Source: JAPPOI01 sp028818055
Lineage (GTDB): Bacteria; Pseudomonadota; Alphaproteobacteria; Rhodobacterales; Rhodobacteraceae
NCBI GenBank assembly: GCA_965267405.1
Contig: OZ253954.1
Coordinates: 1,550,001 to 1,614,000, forward strand
Direction: 5' to 3'
DNA: 64,000 bases
In this document: piece by piece, positions 43,474 to 51,997 of the stretch
Numbering within the stretch: position 1 is the stretch's first letter
Layout: every line of letters starts with the position of its first letter
The notes under the pieces: model-generated
What the model was told of the DNA's origin: nothing
The model's database searches: none
What the model saw: only the letters and a program-made list of their open reading frames with translations
Program-made: the position numbers and the translations under genes

Positions 43474-44169
43474 TCATCCAAATTCTTCGACGATCGACAA
43501 AGCAGCTTGTTTTGGATCGGTTGCGCGGTGAATAGGTCGCCCCACAACGACGTGGTCTACGCCAGCCCTGATCGCCTCGGCCGGTGTCATCACGCGTTTT
43601 TGGTCGCCAAGGTCTGCGCCTGCTGGCCGAACGCCGGGTGTAACGATCAAACGCCCGGTCGAAGATGACAGAGCCCGAATTTGGCTTGCTTCCTGGGGTG
43701 AGGAGATCACTCCGTGTGCACCGGCCTCGAAGGCCCGATCCGCACGCTCAATCACCAGCTCTGACACATCGCCGGGCCGGATTTGTGCTTCATCGAGATC
43801 GCCACGATCTAGTGAAGTGAGAACTGTCACGGCCAGAATTTTCATGTCGCTCGCCCCGGCTCCTTCGCGGGCCGCGCGGACAACGTGGGGGTCGCCGTGA
43901 ACCGTCAGGAAATCGAGATCAAACTGCGCCAGACCGCGAACAGCTGCTTCAACCGTCGCGCCTATGTCGAACAGTTTTAGGTCCATGAAGATCCTTTTGC
44001 CGTGGTCCCCTTTCAATTCGTTCGCCAAGGCCAGTCCACCACCGGTGAGCATACCAAGGCCAATCTTGTAGAAGGACACAGAGTCTCCAAGGCGCTCAGC
44101 CAGGGCCAATCCATCAAGTGCGTTGGGGACATCTAAGGCAACAATCAGACGGTCGTCAGCTTTGACCAT
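43474..44169 (-). CDS. pyrF: Orotidine 5'-phosphate decarboxylase
   Basis: This 231-residue enzyme makes UMP in the last step of pyrimidine synthesis. It has LIVALDVPN, FMDLKLFDIGATV with the catalytic Asp-Lys-Asp region, and the phosphate-binding VVGRPIHRA. I chose the ATG at 44167-44169 (MVKADDRLIVALDV), which has AAGGAGCC at ideal distance; a longer frame upstream adds residues with no family match. It is divergent from the small helical-repeat gene at 44277 and stands alone. Confidence 0.95.
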   Translation of the reverse strand: MVKADDRLIVALDVPNALDGLALAERLGDSVSFYKIGLGMLTGGGLALANELKGDHGKRIFMDLKLFDIGATVEAAVRGLAQFDLDFLTVHGDPHVVRAAREGAGASDMKILAVTVLTSLDRGDLDEAQIRPGDVSELVIERADRAFEAGAHGVISSPQEASQIRALSSSTGRLIVTPGVRPAGADLGDQKRVMTPAEAIRAGVDHVVVGRPIHRATDPKQAALSIVEEFG

Positions 44170-44276
44170 ACGTGGCTCCTTTTCGTTGCCTTCCTCTATT
44201 CGGGCAAGTGTTTGGACGCAAGCGCCGTCGCCGTCCAATAGCTTGCGTAGCATCATGGCACATGCTCGACTGAAGC

Positions 44277-44759
44277 ATGGGAAAGTCGGGACTTCTTGAA
44301 GCATTCGAAGAGTTTGACGGGATACGGACCGAGCCGTTGAAGAAAGTCTTGGGCGGTTGCGTCTCTTCTGACGTGCTGCCGTTCATTCCAGGACCGCATG
44401 AAATACCGGCTACCTGGTTTTTGTTGAAACTCGCAAAAGCAGGTTCTGTGTCACTACGCGATGCGGAGGTGGCTGCTCAGCGTCTTCCTCAAATCCAAAG
44501 CGCTGATGCGGTCCTGCACGTGCTTCAAATGGCCCAGCATCTTCCTGATGCCTACGCAAATTCAAAGACTGCTATTGCGCCCCTATTGGAGCACAAGCGC
44601 ATTTTGATAAGGGTTTGGGCGTTGGACGCGCTCGTTCGGGCTGACCCCGCTGCGCCTGAATTGATCGGGCTGATCGACAATGCTGCCAAAGATAGCTCTG
44701 CTGCAATGAGGGCCCGGGCGCGACAATTGATGCCACTGCTTGTTAAAACAATCGGCTGA
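44277..44759 (+). CDS. Hypothetical helical (HEAT-like) protein upstream of clpB
   Basis: This 160-residue protein is mostly alpha-helical, with a run of helix pairs in its second half (LLEHKRILIRVWALDALVRAD and ELIGLIDNAAKDSSAAMRARARQLMPLL) resembling HEAT/ARM repeats. It has no signal peptide, membrane segment or metal motif. I do not recognise a family with assigned function. It ends about 110 bp before clpB, but a heat-shock-type promoter lies between, so the two need not be co-transcribed. Confidence 0.65.
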   Translation: MGKSGLLEAFEEFDGIRTEPLKKVLGGCVSSDVLPFIPGPHEIPATWFLLKLAKAGSVSLRDAEVAAQRLPQIQSADAVLHVLQMAQHLPDAYANSKTAIAPLLEHKRILIRVWALDALVRADPAAPELIGLIDNAAKDSSAAMRARARQLMPLLVKTIG

Positions 44760-44763
44760 CAAG

Positions 44764-44794
44764 CCCTTGTTTTACAGAACTTGTGGCCCCAAAT
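44764..44794 (+). promoter_or_regulatory. Sigma-32 (RpoH)-type promoter of clpB
   Basis: CCCTTGTT (44764-44771) is followed after 15 bp by CCCCAAAT (44787-44794), 74 bp before the clpB ATG. This closely fits the heat-shock consensus CCCTTGAA, 13-17 bp, CCCCATNT. Confidence 0.7.
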
Positions 44795-44867
44795 GAATTC
44801 AAAGGCTCAAACACGGCATGCTGCCTAGCGGGTGCCATCAATAGAGCGCTTAAAGAAGGAGATAACG

Positions 44868-47486
44868 ATGGACTTGGAGAAGTTCACCGAACGATCACGC
44901 GGCTTCTTGCAGGCCGCTCAGACGATCGCAATGAGGGAAAGCCACCAGCGGTTGGCGCCCGAACACTTGCTCAAAGCACTGATGGACGATGAACAGGGGC
45001 TAAGCGCCAACCTGATCCGCGCCGCGGGCGGTTCACCCGAGCGAGTTCGTGAAGCGGTCGACGCAGCTGTTTCTAAGCAGCCGAAAGTTTCTGGTGATGC
45101 CGGCCAGACCTACATGGATCAACAGACCATGAAGGTCATGGACGAAGCAGAGAAGATCGCAAAGAAAGCCGGCGACAGCTTTGTCGCCGTCGAACGCATT
45201 CTGACTGCGCTTGCAGTTGTGCGATCGAAAGCAAAAGAAGCTTTGGAAGCCGGCGCAGTGACCGCGCAGGGTCTGAATTCGGCCATTAATGATGTCCGCA
45301 AAGGCAGAACGGCTGACAGCGCTTCCGCAGAAGACACATTTGAAGCGCTTAAGAAATATGCACGCGACCTGACGGAAGCTGCGCGCGATGGAAAGATCGA
45401 CCCGATCATCGGTCGGGACGAAGAAATTCGTCGTGCCATGCAGGTTTTGTCGCGCCGCACGAAAAACAATCCCGTCCTAATCGGTGAACCTGGTGTTGGT
45501 AAAACGGCCATTGCCGAAGGACTTGCCATGCGCATTGTCGATGGCGACGTGCCTGAGAGCCTCCGCAACAAATCGCTCTTGGCGCTGGACATGGGTGCAT
45601 TGATCGCCGGCGCGAAATATCGTGGTGAATTCGAAGAACGACTGAAAGCCGTTCTGTCAGAAGTCACTGCAGCCGCAGGCGAGATCATTCTCTTCATCGA
45701 CGAGATGCACACGCTTGTCGGCGCGGGTAAAACCGACGGTGCCATGGATGCCTCGAACCTGCTCAAGCCAGCACTGGCGCGTGGCGAATTGCACTGTGTT
45801 GGTGCGACGACGCTGGATGAATACCGCAAGTATGTCGAAAAAGATGCGGCATTGGCTCGTCGATTCCAGCCGCTGATGGTCGAAGAACCAACGGTGGAAG
45901 ACACCGTTTCGATCCTTCGCGGGATCAAGGAAAAGTACGAGCTTCACCACGGTGTCCGCATCAGCGACAGTGCATTGGTTGCAGCAGCGACGCTTTCGCA
46001 TCGCTACATCACTGATCGCTTTTTGCCAGATAAGGCTATCGACTTGATGGACGAAGCCGCGTCGCGGTTAAGGATGGAAGTCGACTCGAAGCCGGAAGAA
46101 TTGGACGCGCTTGATCGACAGATCCTCCAGATGCAGATCGAGGCCGAAGCGCTGAAGAAAGAAGACGACAAGGCATCAAAGACGCGACTTGAAAAGCTCG
46201 AAAAAGAACTGGCGGATCTTCAAGAACAATCCTCAGAGCTGACAGCGAAATGGCAGTCTGAGCGAGACAAGCTTGAAGGCGCGCGCGAGTTGAAAGAGCA
46301 GCTCGACAAAGCGCGTGCAGAGCTGGAACACGCCAAACGGGATGGCAACCTGCAGCGTGCGGGTGAGTTGTCATATGGTGTGATTCCGGGACTTGAGAAG
46401 AAACTTGCTGAAGCCGAAGGCGACGAGACCAGCGAAATGATGGTCGAAGAAGCCGTTCGTCCCGATCAGATTGCCGAAGTGGTCGAGCGCTGGACGGGTA
46501 TTCCAACATCCAAGATGCTGGAAGGTGAGCGCGAGAAACTTCTCCGCATGGAAGAAGAGCTGGGTCGTCGCGTGATCGGACAAGAGTCTGCCGTGACCGC
46601 AGTTTCAAATGCTGTCCGTCGTGCGCGCGCAGGCCTGAATGATGAGAACAGACCCCTTGGTTCGTTCTTGTTCCTTGGCCCAACCGGCGTCGGTAAAACC
46701 GAGCTGACCAAAGCCGTGGCAGAGTTCCTTTTTGATGACGACTCGGCGATGGTACGCATCGATATGTCCGAATTCATGGAGAAGCATGCGGTTGCCCGGT
46801 TGATCGGTGCGCCTCCGGGGTACGTTGGATATGACGAAGGCGGCGTACTGACGGAAGCTGTTCGGCGTCGACCCTATCAGGTCGTCTTGTTTGACGAAGT
46901 CGAGAAAGCCCATCCAGACGTGTTCAACGTATTGTTGCAGGTTCTGGACGATGGTGTGTTGACCGACGGACAAGGTCGAACTGTCGATTTCAAACAGACA
47001 CTCATCATCCTGACGTCAAACCTTGGGTCACAGGCGCTCAGCCAATTGGCCGATGGCGCCGATGCATCTCAAGCGCGGCGTGATGTGATGGATGCAGTGC
47101 GTGCACATTTCCGCCCCGAGTTCCTGAACCGATTGGATGAAACCATCGTCTTTGACCGTCTCTCACGTGAAGACATGGATGGCATCGTGGATATCCAGCT
47201 GGCTCGTTTGCACAAGCGGCTTGCGAAACAGGGGATCAGCTTGGACTTGGACGATGCTGCCAGAAAGTGGCTTGCTGACGAGGGATACGATCCTGTTTTC
47301 GGCGCGCGACCGCTTAAACGCGTGATCCAACGTGCATTGCAGAACCAGCTGGCGGAAATGGTGTTGGCTGGTGACGTTGCCGAAGGACACGTGGTGGCTG
47401 TTTCGGCGGGTGCGGACGGTTTGATTGTCGGCGATCGGCTATCAAAATCTAACCAGGAACCTCCAAACGACGCCGTCGTTCACTAA
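44868..47486 (+). CDS. clpB: ATP-dependent chaperone ClpB
   Basis: This 872-residue AAA+ disaggregase rescues aggregated proteins with DnaK. It has a Clp N-terminal repeat domain, a first ATPase domain with Walker A GEPGVGKTA, a coiled-coil middle domain (about residues 410-530, rich in EKLEKELADLQ-type heptads) and a second ATPase domain with GPTGVGKTE. I chose the ATG at 44868 (MDLEKFTERSRGF), which has AAGGAGATAAC just upstream. It has its own heat-shock-type promoter and its own terminator. Confidence 0.97.
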   Translation: MDLEKFTERSRGFLQAAQTIAMRESHQRLAPEHLLKALMDDEQGLSANLIRAAGGSPERVREAVDAAVSKQPKVSGDAGQTYMDQQTMKVMDEAEKIAKKAGDSFVAVERILTALAVVRSKAKEALEAGAVTAQGLNSAINDVRKGRTADSASAEDTFEALKKYARDLTEAARDGKIDPIIGRDEEIRRAMQVLSRRTKNNPVLIGEPGVGKTAIAEGLAMRIVDGDVPESLRNKSLLALDMGALIAGAKYRGEFEERLKAVLSEVTAAAGEIILFIDEMHTLVGAGKTDGAMDASNLLKPALARGELHCVGATTLDEYRKYVEKDAALARRFQPLMVEEPTVEDTVSILRGIKEKYELHHGVRISDSALVAAATLSHRYITDRFLPDKAIDLMDEAASRLRMEVDSKPEELDALDRQILQMQIEAEALKKEDDKASKTRLEKLEKELADLQEQSSELTAKWQSERDKLEGARELKEQLDKARAELEHAKRDGNLQRAGELSYGVIPGLEKKLAEAEGDETSEMMVEEAVRPDQIAEVVERWTGIPTSKMLEGEREKLLRMEEELGRRVIGQESAVTAVSNAVRRARAGLNDENRPLGSFLFLGPTGVGKTELTKAVAEFLFDDDSAMVRIDMSEFMEKHAVARLIGAPPGYVGYDEGGVLTEAVRRRPYQVVLFDEVEKAHPDVFNVLLQVLDDGVLTDGQGRTVDFKQTLIILTSNLGSQALSQLADGADASQARRDVMDAVRAHFRPEFLNRLDETIVFDRLSREDMDGIVDIQLARLHKRLAKQGISLDLDDAARKWLADEGYDPVFGARPLKRVIQRALQNQLAEMVLAGDVAEGHVVAVSAGADGLIVGDRLSKSNQEPPNDAVVH

Positions 47487-47488
47487 CG

Positions 47489-47516
47489 AAAGAGCCCCGA
47501 AATTCGGGGCTCTTTT
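47489..47516 (+). terminator. Intrinsic terminator of clpB
   Basis: AAAGAGCCCCGA (47489-47500) and TCGGGGCTCTTT (47504-47515) form a perfect 12-bp stem with a 3-nt loop, starting 2 nt after the clpB stop and ending in a T-run. This is a textbook rho-independent terminator. Confidence 0.93.
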
Positions 47517-47712
47517 CATACTTTTGGCAACAGTCTTCTGAAATAGATCTGACTGTTTCGAAATTGTCTTTAGGATTGGGCGCTCTTTTGCCCAGTCACC
47601 CGAATTTGTCCATCTCTCCATGTCTTTGCCGCATTCCCGCCAGATTTGAACCGCAGCGTTTTCCCAAGCGTCAGCGGTAGGCGCGAAAACAGGCAAAACA
47701 GAGAACAGAGAC

Positions 47713-48147
47713 ATGGGCACAACACGTCGAATTGCAGGGCTCCGGATTTCCCGAGTGCAACCCACAATCACGGTCGATCAGCTGGAAGATTTTTGGCAAC
47801 CCAAAGATGCGCTTCCCGATCTGGAGCCGGCTGAAGACAGGCTTCGGAATCTAAGCCGTCAAATCTTTGCGTCGGATGCCATCACGCTGACGCATAGTTC
47901 AGCGGTAGATGATGTCTTCGACCCAAAGAAGCGCGAAGAACATGAGACTCTAACGGCGCGTGCGACGGTCTACATTATGAATATGATCGTTCTGGTCATG
48001 GCGATGCCAGTCGGCCTGGGACTCTTGTTCTTCAACATTTTGGGTGGTGAGAACCTTAGAACAACCGCACACACAGTTGCGCTGACCGGCATGGCAATCG
48101 CGCTTTCTCAGACAGATGGCGGGGCTTGGTTGGATATTCTGGTCTAA
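47713..48147 (+). CDS. Hypothetical inner-membrane protein
   Basis: This 144-residue protein has a charged N-terminal part of about 85 residues followed by a hydrophobic segment (YIMNMIVLVMAMPVGLGLLFFNIL) and a second, weaker one (TAHTVALTGMAIALSQ). The predicted topology is two helices with a cytoplasmic N-domain. I do not recognise a characterised family. The frame begins after the clpB terminator and its end overlaps the convergent DUF3445 gene by 4 nt. Confidence 0.65.
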   Translation: MGTTRRIAGLRISRVQPTITVDQLEDFWQPKDALPDLEPAEDRLRNLSRQIFASDAITLTHSSAVDDVFDPKKREEHETLTARATVYIMNMIVLVMAMPVGLGLLFFNILGGENLRTTAHTVALTGMAIALSQTDGGAWLDILV

Positions 48148-48944
48148 AACGCTGCGTAGCGTTCCCGGACCAGGTCCAGTGAAGAAAGTTGCTCGGCTGT
48201 AAGCGAGTCCAATTCAACCAGATAGGTATGAATACCAAAAACCACGGCGTCCGTTTCGGGCAGTCGGCGAAGCGTTTGCTTCTCAGATCTTAGGTAGTTG
48301 CCACTTGGGTTGATATGACGTTCGCCTTCGCTTTCGCGTCTTGGTGTGAACAGAGCCGGATTGTCATAGAGCAACGCGTTGGCCCGACGAAGCGGTTGTT
48401 CGACCCGGATCGCATCAAAAAGCCTTTGGACTCGCTTCGCTATGGCCTCATCGTAGTCTTCGACGGGAACGTGGATGCGCACCAAGGGCCTACCGATCTT
48501 TTCGGACAGCGTCCATCCGGCCGGAAAGCACAAAACAGCTGCGGTCAGAACGTGTTCGTCGCCGGATTTTTCAAGGACGCAAAAGTCTTCCTGCACAAGT
48601 CGTCCGGCAGTCAGTAATGGCTGATCCATGTCGATCGGCACGGGGATACCGTCAGGACGAACGACCTCGTTCTTTCCAATTTGATATCCGTCATCGTCAG
48701 CAAGGTGCGCTAGGACGAGCGATAAGCACTCTTCAGCAGCAGCCTCAGATCCCGGGCACATCGCATGGACCAAATTTGGTTGGTTGATCAGAAGCTTATC
48801 GCGCAGTGCCATCTGCCCGGCGAACGCATCGTCCCGGGTAAGCCAGTCAGTAACTTCCAAAGGCTGTATGCCCGGCAACCGCCATGTGCTGGGTGCCATC
48901 CAAGGTGCGAAAGGAAGCGAAGATTGAAAGACCGGTTCCGTCAT
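48144..48944 (-). CDS. DUF3445 protein (haem-dependent oxidative N-demethylase alpha-subunit-like)
   Basis: This 266-residue protein belongs to DUF3445, now linked to haem-dependent oxidative N-demethylases. Family segments include MCPGSEAAAEECLSLVLAHL-type central residues, VQEDFCVLEK, AAVLCFPAGW and the late RSEKQTLRRLPETDAVVFGIHTYL. I place the start at the ATG 48942-48944 (MTEPVFQSSLPFAPW), where the match begins, but there is no ribosome binding site. The start codon lies inside an inverted repeat. It is divergent from dddP. A role in demethylating an amine or other methylated osmolyte is plausible but unproven. Confidence 0.8.
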   Translation of the reverse strand: MTEPVFQSSLPFAPWMAPSTWRLPGIQPLEVTDWLTRDDAFAGQMALRDKLLINQPNLVHAMCPGSEAAAEECLSLVLAHLADDDGYQIGKNEVVRPDGIPVPIDMDQPLLTAGRLVQEDFCVLEKSGDEHVLTAAVLCFPAGWTLSEKIGRPLVRIHVPVEDYDEAIAKRVQRLFDAIRVEQPLRRANALLYDNPALFTPRRESEGERHINPSGNYLRSEKQTLRRLPETDAVVFGIHTYLVELDSLTAEQLSSLDLVRERYAAF

Positions 48945-48958
48945 TTTGCAAGCAAAAT
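48943..48958. promoter_or_regulatory. Inverted repeat at the DUF3445 start, dddP upstream region
   Basis: ATTTTGC (48943-48949) and GCAAAAT (48952-48958) form a perfect 7+7 inverted repeat with a 2-nt spacer. It covers the first two bases of the DUF3445 start codon on the minus strand and lies about 115 bp before dddP. It could be an operator shared by both genes. Confidence 0.4.
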
Positions 48959-49069
48959 CAGAGTTTACGGTGATTGCCAATGGTGTCGCTTGTAGACAAT
49001 GGAAATGTCGGATTTGCGGCTGACCCGCCTTTGGATCGCGCCCACTCTGAACCAAGGGAGGCCACGTAT

Positions 49070-50413
49070 ATGAACAGCCATTATCGGGATACCCGCAAGA
49101 TCGATCCTACGCGCGGTGCGCAGCTTGGTGACAACACACCGAATGATGCAGACCGTATTGAGATTGGACCGACCCAGCTTGCGTTCCGCGAATGGGAAGC
49201 CGCTGGCCTTGAGTTGCCGGACCTGCAGGCAATGCGAATCTATCGGTGGCAGCGTCTGACCCAACACATTGTCGACCGCGACTATGGTGGGCTGTTGATG
49301 TTCGATCCCTTGAACATCCGCTACGCCACAGACTCAACAAACATGCAGCTTTGGAACACCCACAATCCTTTTCGTGCGGTTCTCCTGTGTGCTGATGGAT
49401 ATATGGTGATCTGGGATTACAAGAATTCGCCGTTTCTTTCGTCGTTTAATCCTCTTGTGAAAGAAGCCCGATCGGGTGCCGATTTTTTCTACTTTGATCG
49501 CGGCGACAAAGCCTATCAGGCTGCGGAACTCTTCGCCGGACAGGTCCGTGATCTTGTGAAAGAACATGGCGGCGCAAACATGCGATTGGCAGTCGACAAA
49601 GGCATGATGCACGCATTTCGCGCCCTGCAAGCCGCGGGCTTTGAAGTCATGGAAGGCGAAGAAGTCACAGAAAAGGCGCGTGCCGTCAAAGGCCCGGACG
49701 AGATCAAAGCCATGCGCTGCGCATCCCATGCTTGCGAGACATCAGTTCGCGCGATGGAAGACTTTGCACGATCAATGGGTCCAACTGGCACCGTCAGCGA
49801 AGACGACATCTGGGCGGTTCTGCATGCCGAGAACATCAAACGCGGTGGTGAGTGGATTGAAACGCGTCTTCTCGCGTCGGGTCCGCGCACCAATCCATGG
49901 TTCCAGGAGTGCGGCCCCAGAATTGTTCAAAACAACGAAATCGTTGCGTTCGATACGGACCTCGTTGGCTCTTACGGTATCTGTGTCGACATCAGCCGAA
50001 CCTGGTGGGTGGGTGATCAAAGACCCAGGCAAGATATGATCGACACCATGCGCCACAGCGTCGAACACATCCAAACCAACATGGAAATGATCGCGCCGGG
50101 TGTGCGTATCGAAGACATGAGCCGGAACTGTCACAAGCTGCATGATAAGTTTCAGCAGCAGAAATACGGGTGCCTTATGCACGGCGTCGGTTTGTGCGAC
50201 GAGTGGCCCTTGGTCGCCTATCCTGACAAAATGGTGCCAGGTGCATTTGACTACGAACTGGAGCCGGGAATGGTTCTATGTGTCGAAGTTTTGGCGGGTG
50301 AGGTTGGCGGAGACTTCTCCATCAAGCTGGAAGATCAGGTCCTGGTGACGGACGACGGTTACGAGAACCTCACAAAGTATCCGTTCGACTCAGCGTTAAT
50401 GGGTGAGTTGTAG
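49070..50413 (+). CDS. dddP: DMSP lyase DddP
   Basis: This 447-residue metalloenzyme of the M24 (creatinase/aminopeptidase P) fold cleaves dimethylsulfoniopropionate into dimethyl sulfide and acrylate. It begins MNSHYRDTRKIDPTRGA and keeps the published metal ligands at identical positions: Asp295, Asp297, Asp307, His371, Glu406 and Glu421. The ATG at 49070 has GGGAGG seven nt upstream; earlier in-frame starts add no family match. Automatic annotation might call it Xaa-Pro peptidase, but the whole sequence is DddP-like. It identifies the organism as a user of algal DMSP and is transcribed alone, divergent from DUF3445. Confidence 0.95.
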   Translation: MNSHYRDTRKIDPTRGAQLGDNTPNDADRIEIGPTQLAFREWEAAGLELPDLQAMRIYRWQRLTQHIVDRDYGGLLMFDPLNIRYATDSTNMQLWNTHNPFRAVLLCADGYMVIWDYKNSPFLSSFNPLVKEARSGADFFYFDRGDKAYQAAELFAGQVRDLVKEHGGANMRLAVDKGMMHAFRALQAAGFEVMEGEEVTEKARAVKGPDEIKAMRCASHACETSVRAMEDFARSMGPTGTVSEDDIWAVLHAENIKRGGEWIETRLLASGPRTNPWFQECGPRIVQNNEIVAFDTDLVGSYGICVDISRTWWVGDQRPRQDMIDTMRHSVEHIQTNMEMIAPGVRIEDMSRNCHKLHDKFQQQKYGCLMHGVGLCDEWPLVAYPDKMVPGAFDYELEPGMVLCVEVLAGEVGGDFSIKLEDQVLVTDDGYENLTKYPFDSALMGEL

Positions 50414-50456
50414 AGCAGGTCACTCAATGGGTCTGAACCCGCCAATCTTTTGAGAT

Positions 50457-50930
50457 CTAGCTATGATCCTTTAGCAACCGCTGCTTCTGGCGGTTCCAGT
50501 CGCGTTTGGCCTGCGTCTCACGCTTGTCGTGGACTTTCTTGCCCTTCGCGATGCCAATCTTGATCTTAGCGCGACCGCGGTGATTGAAATACAGAACCAA
50601 AGGAACCAGCGTCATGCCTTTCCTCTGAGTGGCATTCCACAGGTCCGATAATTCTTTCTTCGAAACCAACAGCTTCCGGCGGCGGCGTTCCTCGTGCCCG
50701 AACATCGCCCTGTCATATGGAGCGATGTAGCTGTTCACGAGCCAAAGCTCACCATCTTCGACGTGGGCATAGCTTTCTGCGATATTGGACGTGTTCTCAC
50801 GCAGAGATTTGACCTCGGAGCCGGTCAACTGAATGCCGCACTCCAGATCGTCTTCGATGGCATAGTCATACCGCGCACGCCGGTTTTCGGCGATCACCTT
50901 GTAGTTGGGATTTTCTTTTGCTTTGGCCAT
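50457..50930 (-). CDS. smpB: SsrA-binding protein SmpB
   Basis: This 157-residue protein brings tmRNA to stalled ribosomes in trans-translation. It has the OB-fold core NRRARYDYAIEDDLECGIQLTGSEVKSLRE and the basic C-terminal tail KGKKVHDKRETQAKRDW that mimics the mRNA. Length is normal. It lies downstream of dapA on the same strand with a 57-nt gap and is convergent with dddP. Confidence 0.97.
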   Translation of the reverse strand: MAKAKENPNYKVIAENRRARYDYAIEDDLECGIQLTGSEVKSLRENTSNIAESYAHVEDGELWLVNSYIAPYDRAMFGHEERRRRKLLVSKKELSDLWNATQRKGMTLVPLVLYFNHRGRAKIKIGIAKGKKVHDKRETQAKRDWNRQKQRLLKDHS

Positions 50931-50987
50931 GACTGGCCCGAGATAGGCGTTCCCCCGGCGCGTGTCCAGACTACGCCGGGGAAGCGA

Positions 50988-51863
50988 TTAGTTGATCAGT
51001 CCTGCATGCACCATTGCACCGCGGATTGCGTCCTTCGTTCCATCGGTCAAGCCGACGTGTGGCAACCGCACTTCGTCAGAGCAGCGGTTAAGCAGGGACA
51101 AGGCGTATTTTGCGCCGATAAGTCCAGGCTCCAGGAAAAGAGCTATGTGCAAGGGCATCAACCGGTCTGTCAGATCCAGAGCGGTTGCATAATCACCATT
51201 TAGCGTCGCTGTCTGCACCTCGGCGCACAGTCGCGGCGCGACATTTGCCGTCACGCTGATGCATCCGGTGCCGCCCTGAGCGTTGAAGCTGATCGCGGTC
51301 GCGTCTTCACCTGAGAGCTGAATGAAATCGGACCCGCAAGACATGCGTTGCTTTGCAACACGGCTGATGTCACCGGTCGCGTCTTTGACGCCCACAATGC
51401 GCGGTAGCTCGGCAAGCCGTCCCATCGTCTCGGGGGACATATCAACCACGCACCGCCCGGGAATGTTGTAGATGATTATCGGAAGGTCGGCGGCATCATG
51501 CATCGCTTTGAAATGCTGATACAGGCCTTCTTGCGTTGGCTTGTTGTAATACGGAGTCACGACAAGCGCGGCATCAGAGCCAACACTTTTTGCGTGCTCC
51601 ATGAACCGGATGCCTTCGACGGTGTTGTTCGAACCCGCTCCGGCAACTACCGGAACACGACCGGCCGACGCCTCGACAACCGATTCCACAACCGCTTCGT
51701 GCTCTGCATGAGTGAGAGTCGGGCTTTCACCTGTGGTTCCAACTGGGACTAGCCCGTGTGAACCTTCGTCGATTTGCCAATCTACCAAACGTTTGAGCGT
51801 GTCGAAATCCACTTCGCCGTTGCGAAACGGTGTGACTAGTGCGGTTAGTGAGCCTCGTAACAT
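50988..51863 (-). CDS. dapA: 4-hydroxy-tetrahydrodipicolinate synthase
   Basis: This 291-residue enzyme condenses pyruvate with aspartate semialdehyde in the lysine and diaminopimelate pathway. Family motifs include GTTGESPTL, VTPYYNKPTQEG, IIYNIPGRCVVD with the catalytic Tyr, and VGVKDATGD with the Schiff-base Lys. AAGGAGG lies directly before the ATG. It is divergent from the lytic transglycosylase gene, so two cell-wall functions share a promoter region. Length is normal for the family. Confidence 0.96.
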   Translation of the reverse strand: MLRGSLTALVTPFRNGEVDFDTLKRLVDWQIDEGSHGLVPVGTTGESPTLTHAEHEAVVESVVEASAGRVPVVAGAGSNNTVEGIRFMEHAKSVGSDAALVVTPYYNKPTQEGLYQHFKAMHDAADLPIIIYNIPGRCVVDMSPETMGRLAELPRIVGVKDATGDISRVAKQRMSCGSDFIQLSGEDATAISFNAQGGTGCISVTANVAPRLCAEVQTATLNGDYATALDLTDRLMPLHIALFLEPGLIGAKYALSLLNRCSDEVRLPHVGLTDGTKDAIRGAMVHAGLIN

Positions 51864-51997
51864 GACACGCCTCCTTTACTTGTGTTCGTGTAGAAATGCA
51901 GCGCGCGGACCCTATATGCGACCGAGGGAATTGCCAAGCCGTTGGAGGCATGGTTTTATCCTGCAAGCTGCGGGGCGAAAGGAACGGACTGGTATCC

